Positions 1-7,918 of a stretch of DNA of 64,000 nt are shown piece after piece. The notes beneath the pieces were generated by a model. It saw nothing but the letters and a program-made list of their open reading frames with translations, searched no databases and was not told the DNA's origin. How positions within the stretch are numbered: position 1 is the stretch's first letter; the number at the start of each line of letters is the position of its first letter. Origin of the DNA: Flavobacterium sp. HJJ. Its GTDB lineage: Bacteria > Bacteroidota > Bacteroidia > Flavobacteriales > Flavobacteriaceae. Location: contig NZ_JADKPR010000005.1 in assembly GCF_015351475.1 (NCBI RefSeq), positions 161,603 to 225,602 of the forward strand, given 5' to 3'. Both the position numbers and the translations under genes were made by a program.

Positions 1-1527
1 AAATTACAAACCTTTTATTTGTATGGCTTAACAGCAACGCCATTTCGAAAATACAATGACAGTAAACTTATTTTTATTCATTTAGGCGAAGTAATTGCTG
101 AAATAAAATCAAACGAAATAAGCACATCTAAAAGACCAAAAATTATCATTCGAAACACTGAACTTGATGTGCCATTCAATTCAAAAACAGACAAATTTGA
201 AACTTTATCAAAAATTCTAGTTCACGATTCTACTCGAAACAAATCAATTCTTGAAGATGTGATTAATGAATTGAAATTTGACAAAAAAGTTGTTATTATT
301 ACAGAACGTAAAGAACATATTGACTCGCTAAATCTATATTTAAAACAATCTTACGAAGTAATCACTTTAAGTGGTGAAGATTCTGAAAGTGCCAAAAATT
401 CAAAATGGAAATTACTAAAGGAAGGAAATTATCAAGTATTAATCACCACTGGTCAATTCTTTGGAGAGGGAAGCGATTTGCAAAACACCAATTGCCTATT
501 TCTTGTTTATCCTTTTTCTTTTGAGGGCAAATTAATTCAATACATCGGTAGAGTCCAACGATCGGAAATAGCTCCAACTATTTACGATTATCGAGACATC
601 AAGATTGATTACTTAAACAAAATGTTTCTGAAGAGAAATACCTATTACAGAAAAATAGATAAACTAGCTACCTTATTTGATGAACCCGAAGAGGAAATTA
701 CTGTTTCAAAAGACTCTTTCGTCATTGATCAAAAAATAAAGATTTCTTTTGAAAAACTTGAATTTAGATACGGAAGTATTGCTTTTAAATTTGCTATTTC
801 GGAAATGAAAACAGAACTTGAATTTGATATTGAAAATTTTGAAATTAGACCAGAATTTGAAGTTTTGAAAGATTATTTCTCTAAGACACTCAAAATTAAA
901 AACATTACTGCTATAATTCACGCTGAATTTGAAAACGGAAAATTGATTTCACAATTGGCGCTATCTAACGATTTAGAAAAAATAACTCAAAAATTGATTG
1001 AAGGAGTGAAGTTTAAATTCATTGCAAAGACATTCTTAGGCAAAGCAAACACAATAGATCAAGAAAATTTGCTGGATATTAATCAATTGCAGAATGAAAA
1101 TCACAAAAAATTATATGAGTCGGGAGATGAATTATTGAATGATTTTTTGAAGAATCAAAATTACAAACACCAAACGCATTTACAATATTTAGCCAAGCAT
1201 CACGAGAGAACTATTCTTAAAATCCGATTCGTTTTGAATCCATTTTCATTTGTTTTCCTTCTAGCGGGAAAAACGGGATTTCATATTGTTTTAGAAACCT
1301 TAAATACAGAAGAAGCAACCTATATTTGGCATTTTGACAAAGACAGACAATTTATTCCCGATATATTAAAACAAATTGACAACTACCTAAATACCATTAG
1401 AAATAACGGCAGACAAGCTTTTATAGAAAATCCGCCCGATAATTTCAGTAAAGTACTTCACGATTATTCCACGGATAGAAAAGGTTTTATTATTTGGAAA
1501 AATTTGATTGAAGAGAGGCTAATTTAA
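1..1527 (+). CDS. Superfamily-2 DEAD/DEAH helicase, 5'-truncated by window edge
   Basis: The reading frame is open from base 1 and the first visible residues already lie inside the helicase core, so the gene starts upstream of the window. The motif GLTATPFR (motif III type) is followed by a C-terminal RecA-like domain. This carries a GEGSDL segment (motif V type) and QYIGRVQR (motif VI with its arginine finger). About 270 residues after the core match no domain I recognise. The layout resembles the ResIII/SSL2-like helicases found in restriction, defence and mobile-element loci. ATP-dependent DNA or RNA remodelling is inferred from the family. The ATP-binding Walker A and DEAD-box motifs would be upstream and cannot be checked. 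Confidence 0.85.
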   Translation, partial: KLQTFYLYGLTATPFRKYNDSKLIFIHLGEVIAEIKSNEISTSKRPKIIIRNTELDVPFNSKTDKFETLSKILVHDSTRNKSILEDVINELKFDKKVVIITERKEHIDSLNLYLKQSYEVITLSGEDSESAKNSKWKLLKEGNYQVLITTGQFFGEGSDLQNTNCLFLVYPFSFEGKLIQYIGRVQRSEIAPTIYDYRDIKIDYLNKMFLKRNTYYRKIDKLATLFDEPEEEITVSKDSFVIDQKIKISFEKLEFRYGSIAFKFAISEMKTELEFDIENFEIRPEFEVLKDYFSKTLKIKNITAIIHAEFENGKLISQLALSNDLEKITQKLIEGVKFKFIAKTFLGKANTIDQENLLDINQLQNENHKKLYESGDELLNDFLKNQNYKHQTHLQYLAKHHERTILKIRFVLNPFSFVFLLAGKTGFHIVLETLNTEEATYIWHFDKDRQFIPDILKQIDNYLNTIRNNGRQAFIENPPDNFSKVLHDYSTDRKGFIIWKNLIEERLI

Positions 1528-1556
1528 AAAAAATCTGTATTGACAAATACCTATCA

Positions 1557-1625
1557 TAAGCATAGATAAAGCATAGATAAAGCATAGATAAAGCATAGAT
1601 AAAGCATAGATAAAGCATAGATAGT
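1557..1625. repeat. Six-copy 11-bp tandem repeat (unit ATAAAGCATAG)
   Basis: GCATAG recurs at 1560, 1571, 1582, 1593, 1604 and 1615, exactly 11 bp apart, with ATAAA between copies. The array starts about 30 bp after the helicase stop codon and ends before a non-coding stretch leading to the 3' end of the next, convergent gene. An 11-bp period does not preserve reading frame and every frame meets stops, so it is not coding. The spacing is close to one helical turn, as in a multi-site protein-binding array, but replication slippage alone could also have made it. Confidence 0.9.
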
Positions 1626-1766
1626 GTATGAAATAGGGGGACAGTGTTCTTTTAACATAAAATCGTGACCCTCTTAGTAGACACTATCCTAACCTCTTAT
1701 TGAATTTAAATGCCGTTTAAATCATTATAAATTTATTTAAAACCCTGTCATTTTTTACTTAAACAT

Positions 1767-2900
1767 TTAATATCTATAAAAATTATTTTCCTTTTTTTTA
1801 ATCTGAATGAGATCTTCTTTATCGGATTCATATAATAGTATATCCTCTTTTTTTATCATTGGATCAAACCAATCTGTTTTGTCTTTTGCCCATTTTAACC
1901 AATCTTGTAATTCAATTGTGAGTTGATTGTTTAATGACGCTTTAGTTTCTAACTCATTCAAGTATTCTCTAACTATTTTGGCTTTGTTGTGATATATTGC
2001 ATTATTAAATAATTCTTTTGTTCTCTGGAGTTCAACCTCTCTTTTCTTCTGGAATTCCTTTCTTATTTTTTCCTCCTCTTCCATTTTAACATGATGCAAC
2101 CTGCATTCTTCTCTCCATACGAACTCTTCCTTTGCTTCTAATTCAATCTTAGCAACAATTTTAGCTAACTGGTTTTCTAATTTTACAGTACCATCACTCC
2201 ATTCTTTAGCCTTATAACTTTCCCCAATTTTTATAATTAAAATACCTGTTGGAATGTAAGTAGATGATCCATAAGGTTTATCCGAAGGAATTCTTTTATT
2301 CTTTTCTCTTATTTCAAAATGAAATTCAACATCGTTTACTACAATACGTGGCCCTCTTTTATTTATATCTCTTCTAAATGAATGACCTCTGTATCTTAGT
2401 AATTTTATAAACGTATCCATTATTCTTAGAGCCCTACTATAATTATCGGGGACTACAAAAATGGAAACAGTATCAATTTTTTCATCCCTATAATAATGGT
2501 CATTCTTTCTTTTATCGTGAAATGTTTTAGTATTTTGAATTAAAATGTCTGGATTACTTAATTTTTCAGGAACAATTAAAGGGGATTTAGAATCACTTAA
2601 GATTTCTTTCGATCTTATAGTAAGTGGAGATTGGTCTACATTAACGAGATTTCCATCTTCTCGTATACTTAATATGATTTTATCTTCTCCATCAAAAAGT
2701 GAGTTAAATTTTGGCTTCTCAATTTCTTTATTGAACTTCAATTTCATCCAATAGCCATTATCAGGCATAGGGATTTCGAATAGCTTGCAGAGTTTTTTTA
2801 AACCTTCATTTGAAAAAGCATATTGTAATGTCAGCTTGCTAAGTGATGTTGACCACACCAAATCATATAATTCTTTCCTTGTAAACTCCTTTGTTTCCAT
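1767..2900 (-). CDS. Conserved hypothetical protein with N-terminal HTH-like region and coiled coil
   Basis: This is a 377-residue soluble protein. The N-terminus (FTRKELYDLVWSTSLSKL, then a segment ending MPDNGYWMKL) matches from memory a widespread uncharacterised family. Its members start with a 'TREELYExVWxxPMxKLA' helix-turn-helix-like block and a 'PxPPxGYWxK' motif. The middle (about 120-240) looks alpha/beta. Residues about 240-330 are rich in Glu, Lys and Arg and probably form a long helix or coiled coil. No catalytic motif is visible. It is convergent with the helicase and sits beside an integrase, consistent with accessory DNA. DNA binding is only an inference from the N-terminal pattern. 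Confidence 0.75.
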   Translation of the reverse strand: METKEFTRKELYDLVWSTSLSKLTLQYAFSNEGLKKLCKLFEIPMPDNGYWMKLKFNKEIEKPKFNSLFDGEDKIILSIREDGNLVNVDQSPLTIRSKEILSDSKSPLIVPEKLSNPDILIQNTKTFHDKRKNDHYYRDEKIDTVSIFVVPDNYSRALRIMDTFIKLLRYRGHSFRRDINKRGPRIVVNDVEFHFEIREKNKRIPSDKPYGSSTYIPTGILIIKIGESYKAKEWSDGTVKLENQLAKIVAKIELEAKEEFVWREECRLHHVKMEEEEKIRKEFQKKREVELQRTKELFNNAIYHNKAKIVREYLNELETKASLNNQLTIELQDWLKWAKDKTDWFDPMIKKEDILLYESDKEDLIQIKKKENNFYRY

Positions 2901-3127
2901 AAACTTCCTTTTATAATAATTTCTATTAAATTTATAGAAAGTCTTTTAGATATTGAGTGGAAAATCTTGAAAAATCTAACGAATTTATTGATGATTTTTA
3001 TTTAAATAAGTTTTCGTGAATTATGGTTTTCCGTAATAAGATGATACTTTTATTGATGTTATTTGTATCTAGAATATAGGCTTTTCAAGAAGTCTCGTTA
3101 AAAATAATTTTAATCTAAACACGTATC

Positions 3128-3268
3128 ATGGAAAAAATTCAAGCAATTAAACCAGGTCCAAAACCTAAAACACCAGATGGCACACCAGATGAAAGAAGAA
3201 GAGTGACACCACCAAATCAGCCAAAACATCCTATTTTAAAGCCTCATATACATAAGCCAAAAGATTGA
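3128..3268 (+). CDS. Small proline/lysine-rich peptide (46 aa)
   Basis: An ATG-initiated frame of 46 codons encodes a very basic peptide with about a quarter prolines (for example KPGPKPKTPDGTPDERRR and PNQPKHPILKPH). It has no signal peptide or membrane segment and is probably unfolded. It lies 227 bp from the divergent unknown gene and just before the tRNA-end-like repeat and terminator at 3322-3430. Its composition is unlike random AT-rich translation, which would be rich in Lys, Asn, Ile and Phe, and this is the main support for it being real. Function is unknown. Confidence 0.5.
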   Translation: MEKIQAIKPGPKPKTPDGTPDERRRVTPPNQPKHPILKPHIHKPKD

Positions 3269-3321
3269 GAGCGTTAGTCTAACTGGGATTCGAAGCGCAA
3301 GGCAACCTATTTTATATTTTC

Positions 3322-3376
3322 AAAAAATGTCAAAATAGGTATCAAGTGTTCGATTGCAGTCCCTGACAGCCCACAA
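3322..3376 (+). repeat. tRNA/tmRNA 3'-end-like sequence, copy A (possible att site)
   Basis: This 55-bp stretch contains GTTCGATT, as in a T-loop, and ends in CCCACAA, like a tRNA or tmRNA 3' end. It is followed at once by a strong terminator. A related copy lies at 16950-17003, in the same orientation; by hand alignment about 39 of the last 48 positions agree. I could not fold a cloverleaf upstream, so it is not a complete tRNA. Its position between accessory genes and the integrase (start 3646) fits an attachment site at the end of an RNA gene, but the identity is imperfect. Confidence 0.45.
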
Positions 3377-3396
3377 GTTTAACAACAAATGGTTTC

Positions 3397-3430
3397 AAAA
3401 GCCGATAAATCTTATGATTTATCGGCTTTT
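3397..3430 (+). terminator. Rho-independent terminator
   Basis: The 14-bp perfect arms 3397-3410 and 3417-3430 (core AGCCGATAAAT / ATTTATCGGCT) enclose a 6-nt loop, and the T-rich arm continues into TTTTTGC. It lies just after the tRNA-end-like repeat and upstream of the integrase, so it would end any transcript across 3128-3376. Confidence 0.8.
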
Positions 3431-3645
3431 TGCTTTTGGGCATATCTCAAATTATTCATTCAATCTTAATGGAAAAGGAACAAAATCGAGACTCTGAAAA
3501 TTTTACAATTTAGGGTCTCGCTAAATGGTCTCAATCCTTGCAAATAGTCGTACTAACAACCAGTTTAATGCTTGTTCAGAATATGTACATCTTGTTTGCT
3601 ATTCTTTAGAAAATTAAATTGAATACTAATTAAAAGGTCACCATT

Positions 3646-4887
3646 ATGAAAGCAAAAATCACTTTACACATTTATGCGAAAACCACAAAAGCTAATGCAG
3701 TAGGACAATTACCAATCTATATTCGACTAACGGTTGACGGACAACGTTTCGAGTTTAGTTCCAAAAAATTCATTGAAAAATCGAAATGGTCTCCGGAATT
3801 ATCCAAAATGAAAGGCAACTCAGAAGAAGCTAGAACAATAAACAACTATCTCGATTTAATAAAATCTAAAGTTTTTGATATTCAAATAGAACTTATCCAT
3901 AAAAACGAAGAATTATCTCTGGAGAATTTCAAATCAAGAATTTTAGGAACCCATCAGCGAGAGCGAATGATAATTCCAATTTATCAAAATCACAATGATA
4001 AAATAGAAGAACTTATTGGTAATGGCTATGCTTATGGAACATTAGAACGCTTCAAAATATCTTTGAAACACCTACAAGAATTCATTTTATGGAAATACAA
4101 TGTTTCAGACATCAGCATCAATAAAATTGATTACGCCTTTATAACCGAATTTGAATTCTATTTGAGAAGCGTTAAAAAATGCAACAACAATACTGCTGTA
4201 AAATATGTTCGAAATTTAAGGAAAATAATTAAGATTTGCTTAGATAACGATTGGTTAGATAAAAATCCTTGCAGTCGCTACGAAGGAAAAATGAAAGAAG
4301 TGGAACGAGATTTTCTTTCTGAAGAAGAACTAAATAGAATTTACAACAAACGATTTTCATCAGAGCGATTGACAATAGTGAAAGACATTTTTATATTTTC
4401 CTGCTATACTGGATTGGCTTACGTTGACGTAAAAGGTCTAAAGAAAGACCATATAGCAATAGGTATTGATGGCGAAAAATGGATTTTTAAAAATCGTCAA
4501 AAAACCGATACCAAGTCAAAAATTCCGGTATTGCCAATTGCCCAAGAAATCATTGAAAAATATGCCAACCATCCAAAATGCTTAAATGAAGATAGAATCT
4601 TACCAATTTTGACTAATCAAAAGATGAATGCTTATTTAAAAGAAATTGGGGATTTATGTGATATTTCAAAAGAAATTACTTTCCATATGGCAAGACATAC
4701 TTTTGCAACCTCTGTAACCCTTACAAATGGAGTACCTATTGAAACTGTAAGCAAAATGCTTGGTCATAAAAACATACAGACTACCCAGCATTATGCAAAA
4801 ATTTTAGATAAAAAAGTGAGTGAGGATATGCAAATTTTGAGAGATAAATTTTTAACTTGTAAAAGCAAACTCAAAGCAATCAATTAA
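3646..4887 (+). CDS. Tyrosine recombinase (integrase), Bacteroidota type
   Basis: This 413-residue protein has an N-terminal arm-type DNA-binding domain (about 1-100), a SAM-like core-binding domain (about 105-210) and a C-terminal catalytic domain. Visible active-site residues are His347 and Arg350 (HMAR), His374 (LGHK) and the nucleophile Tyr383 (QHYAK). A Lys lies in the beta-hairpin near 286-292. The box that normally holds the first catalytic Arg reads TGLAYVD (255-261), with Ala in its place, as I recall for other Bacteroidota integrases. It probably integrates or excises a mobile element; no excisionase or conjugation genes are nearby. Confidence 0.93.
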   Translation: MKAKITLHIYAKTTKANAVGQLPIYIRLTVDGQRFEFSSKKFIEKSKWSPELSKMKGNSEEARTINNYLDLIKSKVFDIQIELIHKNEELSLENFKSRILGTHQRERMIIPIYQNHNDKIEELIGNGYAYGTLERFKISLKHLQEFILWKYNVSDISINKIDYAFITEFEFYLRSVKKCNNNTAVKYVRNLRKIIKICLDNDWLDKNPCSRYEGKMKEVERDFLSEEELNRIYNKRFSSERLTIVKDIFIFSCYTGLAYVDVKGLKKDHIAIGIDGEKWIFKNRQKTDTKSKIPVLPIAQEIIEKYANHPKCLNEDRILPILTNQKMNAYLKEIGDLCDISKEITFHMARHTFATSVTLTNGVPIETVSKMLGHKNIQTTQHYAKILDKKVSEDMQILRDKFLTCKSKLKAIN

Positions 4888-5062
4888 ATTTTATTTTCTC
4901 TTAAAACCTACTTATGCCCGTTTTAAAACACAATTTGCCTAATCTGTATTAAATGAAATTATTTATTCGCATAAAAAATTAATTTTACATTATAAAATCA
5001 TTTTTTGTCCCCATCCATAATAATTAATCGTCTTGAACATATAACTTTAAAATATTATAAAA

Positions 5063-5419
5063 ATGAAAGAATTTGCGTTAATTTTTAGAAACAGTGTAAA
5101 CAGTGACACAAAACCTTCACCTGAGCAAATGAAAAAGGTAATGACAGATTGGATGAATTGGATGGGGAGTATTGCTGCCCAAAACAAATTAGCTGATAAA
5201 GGAAATAGACTTTCTATGTCAGAGGCAAAAACGGTTAGATCAGATAATACAATTACTGACGGACCATTTACTGAAATAAAAGAATTCATAAATGGCTATA
5301 TTATCGTAAAAGCTGACACTATTGACGATGCGATTGAAATAGCTAAAGAATGCCCAATTCTAAAAATTGGCGGAAATGTAGAAGTAAGAGCAATTGTAAC
5401 TCCAGATGACAATAATTAA
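5063..5419 (+). CDS. YCII-related (DGPF domain) protein
   Basis: This 118-residue protein belongs to the YCII/DGPF family, recognised by DGPFTEIKEFINGY (about 73-86) after a ferredoxin-like alpha/beta N-terminus. Its stop codon overlaps the start of the following sigma factor gene by 14 bp, implying coupled expression. This is the conserved arrangement of the ECF42 sigma-factor group, in which DGPF proteins are habitual neighbours. The biochemical role of DGPF proteins is not settled; they are small dimeric barrel proteins proposed to bind ligands or act as accessory enzymes. Confidence 0.88.
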   Translation: MKEFALIFRNSVNSDTKPSPEQMKKVMTDWMNWMGSIAAQNKLADKGNRLSMSEAKTVRSDNTITDGPFTEIKEFINGYIIVKADTIDDAIEIAKECPILKIGGNVEVRAIVTPDDNN

Positions 5420-6656
5420 CGAAAAGAATAAGGACAAACTTATCCCAAATCTTTTTAGAAAAGAATCTGTAAAAATGACGGCAGTTTTATGTCGTCATTT
5501 TGGCTTACAACATATTGAAGTAGCTGAAGATATTGTTAGCGACACCTTCCTAAAGGCTTCAGAAAGTTGGTTTATAAACGGTATACCTGAAAATCCAAAA
5601 GCTTGGCTATATACAGTTGCTAAGAACAAAACAAAAGACTATTTAAAACATAATAGAGTTTTTGAAGAAAATGTTAAGCCACAAATTATCAGCAAAGATT
5701 CTGAAATAAATGAAGATTTTGAATTTAACGATGAATCAATAATAGACAGTCAATTAGCGATGATTTTTGCTGTTTGCAATCCTATAAATTCAAAAGAAAC
5801 ACAAATTTCACTTGCACTTCAAATACTTTGCGGATTTAGTGTGGAAGAAATTGTAAACGCATTCTTAAGCAAAACTGAAACAATAAAAAAAAGACTTCAT
5901 AGAGGAAGAGCGGCTCTTCGCAAAGATAATTTTAAGATAAAGATTGTTGAAGAACCCGAAATAGTAGCACGAATAGAAACTGTTTTAGAAACACTCTATT
6001 TGTTATTTAATGAAGGCTATTATTCTAAGAATAAAGATCAACTTATAAGAAAAGAACTTTGTTGCGAAGCAATTAGACTAACTTTAATTCTTACCGAAAA
6101 TCAGCTAACCAATTTACCTAAAACCAATGCTTTACTTGCTTTGATGTGTTATCAAAGTTCACGCTTAGATACAAGAAAAAACGAAAATGATGAAATTATT
6201 TTATTTGAATATCAAAATATAGATTTATGGGATAAAGCACTTATTGAGAAAGGAAACATTTACTTAACAAATGCTTACAAAGGAAATGAAATTTCTAAAT
6301 ATCACTTTGAAGCAGGAATCGCCTATTGGCATACCACAAAAAACACAAACGAAAATAAATGGGAACATATTCTGAAATTATATAACCAACTTTTATTATT
6401 TGAATATTCTCCAATGGCTGCATTAAACAGGACTTTTGCTTTTTCAAAAGTTTATGGCTCAGAAAAAGCTTTAATTGATGCAAAAAAAATTAATCTATTG
6501 GAAAATAACTATTACCACAGCTTACTTGGTTATCTTTATAAAAATGACAATAAAGCAATGGCAGTAAAACATTTTGAAATAGCCATTAGATTAACCAAAA
6601 ACAAATTTGAAAAGCAAGTCCTTACTGAACAAATCAAAAAAATCAAATTTGATTAA
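5406..6656 (+). CDS. ECF sigma factor with long C-terminal extension (ECF42-like)
   Basis: This 416-residue protein begins with sigma-70 region 2 (EDIVSDTFLKASESW, PKAWLYTVAKN, about 40-80). Region 4 follows at about 130-175 (GFSVEEIVNAFL, ETIKKRLHRGRAALRK). A 240-residue helical, TPR-like extension comes next (SPMAALNRTFAFSKV, YHSLLGYLYK). This architecture and the overlapping DGPF gene point to ECF42, where no anti-sigma factor is needed and the extension regulates activity. The ATG is 14 bp inside the upstream gene. Targets are probably DGPF-type genes including its own operon (inference). No anti-sigma factor is adjacent. Confidence 0.9.
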   Translation: MTIINEKNKDKLIPNLFRKESVKMTAVLCRHFGLQHIEVAEDIVSDTFLKASESWFINGIPENPKAWLYTVAKNKTKDYLKHNRVFEENVKPQIISKDSEINEDFEFNDESIIDSQLAMIFAVCNPINSKETQISLALQILCGFSVEEIVNAFLSKTETIKKRLHRGRAALRKDNFKIKIVEEPEIVARIETVLETLYLLFNEGYYSKNKDQLIRKELCCEAIRLTLILTENQLTNLPKTNALLALMCYQSSRLDTRKNENDEIILFEYQNIDLWDKALIEKGNIYLTNAYKGNEISKYHFEAGIAYWHTTKNTNENKWEHILKLYNQLLLFEYSPMAALNRTFAFSKVYGSEKALIDAKKINLLENNYYHSLLGYLYKNDNKAMAVKHFEIAIRLTKNKFEKQVLTEQIKKIKFD

Positions 6657-6859
6657 AAATATAATGTAAAATCAAATGTCCGCTTTAGAATGAATTTTGC
6701 CCAAGTAAAATTTTCACAATCAAAGAAAACTACTTTTACTTTTTTTGTGGCAAAAAAAAAGACATTATCAGCAGTGGTAATATGATCGATAGCAGCTTAT
6801 TTTTTTAAATAGTGGCAATTTTTTTTCAGCATTGAATAATTCCGTTTGAGAACTTAAAA

Positions 6860-6875
6860 TTGACAGTACAGTCAA
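6860..6875. promoter_or_regulatory. Dyad operator candidate TTGAC-N6-GTCAA upstream of uspA
   Basis: Perfect 5-bp arms separated by six bases (TTGACAGTACAGTCAA) lie 67 bp upstream of the universal stress protein start codon. The half-site spacing is that of Crp/Fnr-family operators, and universal stress genes are often controlled by redox or oxygen regulators of that family. Only one site is visible and no Crp/Fnr gene is in the window, so the regulator is inferred. Confidence 0.4.
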
Positions 6876-6942
6876 CTTTTATACTATTAAAGAGATTTAT
6901 TGAACAATTTTACATTCTTTAAATCTTTTAATAGTATTTTTT

Positions 6943-7782
6943 ATGACTCATCCAATAAACATCATAGTGGCTACAAATTTTTCTGAAACAGCTAATAATG
7001 CTGTCACTTATGCCGCTGGACTGGCAAAAGCCGCAGGAGCAAAATTAATTCTTTTTAATTCTTTTTCTTTAAGTATTCATAGTGCAAATGCACAGATTTC
7101 AGCTGAGTCAATGCAGAAGCAAATTGATAAAAATACGGAAAGGCTTAAAGTTTTAGGAAATGATCTTTCTAAATTATTTGCTATTGAGGTGACTACCTAT
7201 TGCAGTTTTTCATTTGTAGAAGATTATCTTAAAGAAATTATAGATAAAACTAATGCGGAACTTATAATTATGGGGATGGCAGAACGTTCGCTAGAGCAGG
7301 ATTTAATTGGAAACACTACCACTTCTGTAATAAAAAATCTGCAAATTCCGGTATTAGCTGTCCCTAAGAATGCTCGTTTTCAGAATGCAAAAAAAATCTT
7401 GTATGCTTGTGATACTTTAAGTTTGACAACAATAAAGAAATTCAGTGGTTTGTATAAATTAGTTGGCAGTCTTGATATTGAGATTGAATTGTTCAGTGTT
7501 GAAGAAAAATTAAGCACTTTAAAAGAGGAGCAAAGCGAAAAATTACTAAAATCGATTGCTAATGAAGATCTGCAGGAGATAAAATATGTTTATAAAAGTG
7601 TAAGAAGCAATACTGTTATTGATGAGATACATAAAGAGATAAAATCATACGGTGCAGACATTCTTGTAATGGTTCCTCAAAAATACGGCTTTTGGGATTC
7701 CCTTGTTCACAAAAGTAAAACCAGAATCATGGCCGCTGGACTCGAAATCCCTCTGTTGTCATACCCAGCTTCTCAAAAGTAA
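6943..7782 (+). CDS. Tandem-domain universal stress protein
   Basis: This 279-residue cytoplasmic protein has two UspA folds. The first (1-145) opens with NIIVATNFSETANNAV and closes with the nucleotide-binding-type segment IIMGMAERSLEQDLIGNTT followed by IPVLAVP. The second (about 150-275) is more diverged and ends DILVMVPQKYGFWDSLVHKS...IPLLSYP. Such proteins bind ATP or AMP and protect cells under stress or growth arrest. The gene stands alone between the sigma factor and fabH, with a 286-bp upstream gap holding a Crp/Fnr-type dyad. Confidence 0.9.
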   Translation: MTHPINIIVATNFSETANNAVTYAAGLAKAAGAKLILFNSFSLSIHSANAQISAESMQKQIDKNTERLKVLGNDLSKLFAIEVTTYCSFSFVEDYLKEIIDKTNAELIIMGMAERSLEQDLIGNTTTSVIKNLQIPVLAVPKNARFQNAKKILYACDTLSLTTIKKFSGLYKLVGSLDIEIELFSVEEKLSTLKEEQSEKLLKSIANEDLQEIKYVYKSVRSNTVIDEIHKEIKSYGADILVMVPQKYGFWDSLVHKSKTRIMAAGLEIPLLSYPASQK

Positions 7783-7815
7783 TTTAAGCGAGTATAAATC
7801 AAATTTGATCTAAAA

Positions 7816-7841
7816 GACTAATCTGTCATTTCAGATTAGTC
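7816..7841. other. Intergenic hairpin (terminator-like, no T-tract)
   Basis: Perfect 10-bp arms GACTAATCTG / CAGATTAGTC enclose the loop TCATTT, about 35 bp after the uspA stop codon and about 75 bp before fabH. There is no run of T after the stem, so it could be a weak terminator, an RNA-stabilising stem or an operator dyad. Confidence 0.5.
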
Positions 7842-7918
7842 ATTCGGTGTGATAGCGAGCATTCAATGCAACTTTTAAACACTAAATTAAAGCTTATAAA
7901 TAAAAAAATACACTTAAA

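Noticed and set aside
1557..1625. CRISPR array
   Set aside because: The 11-bp units are directly adjacent with no spacers and no cas genes are nearby.
3270..3376. Complete tRNA gene ending at copy A
   Set aside because: No acceptor, D or anticodon stem can be folded upstream of the T-loop-like segment, and its T-stem does not pair. The same is true of copy B.
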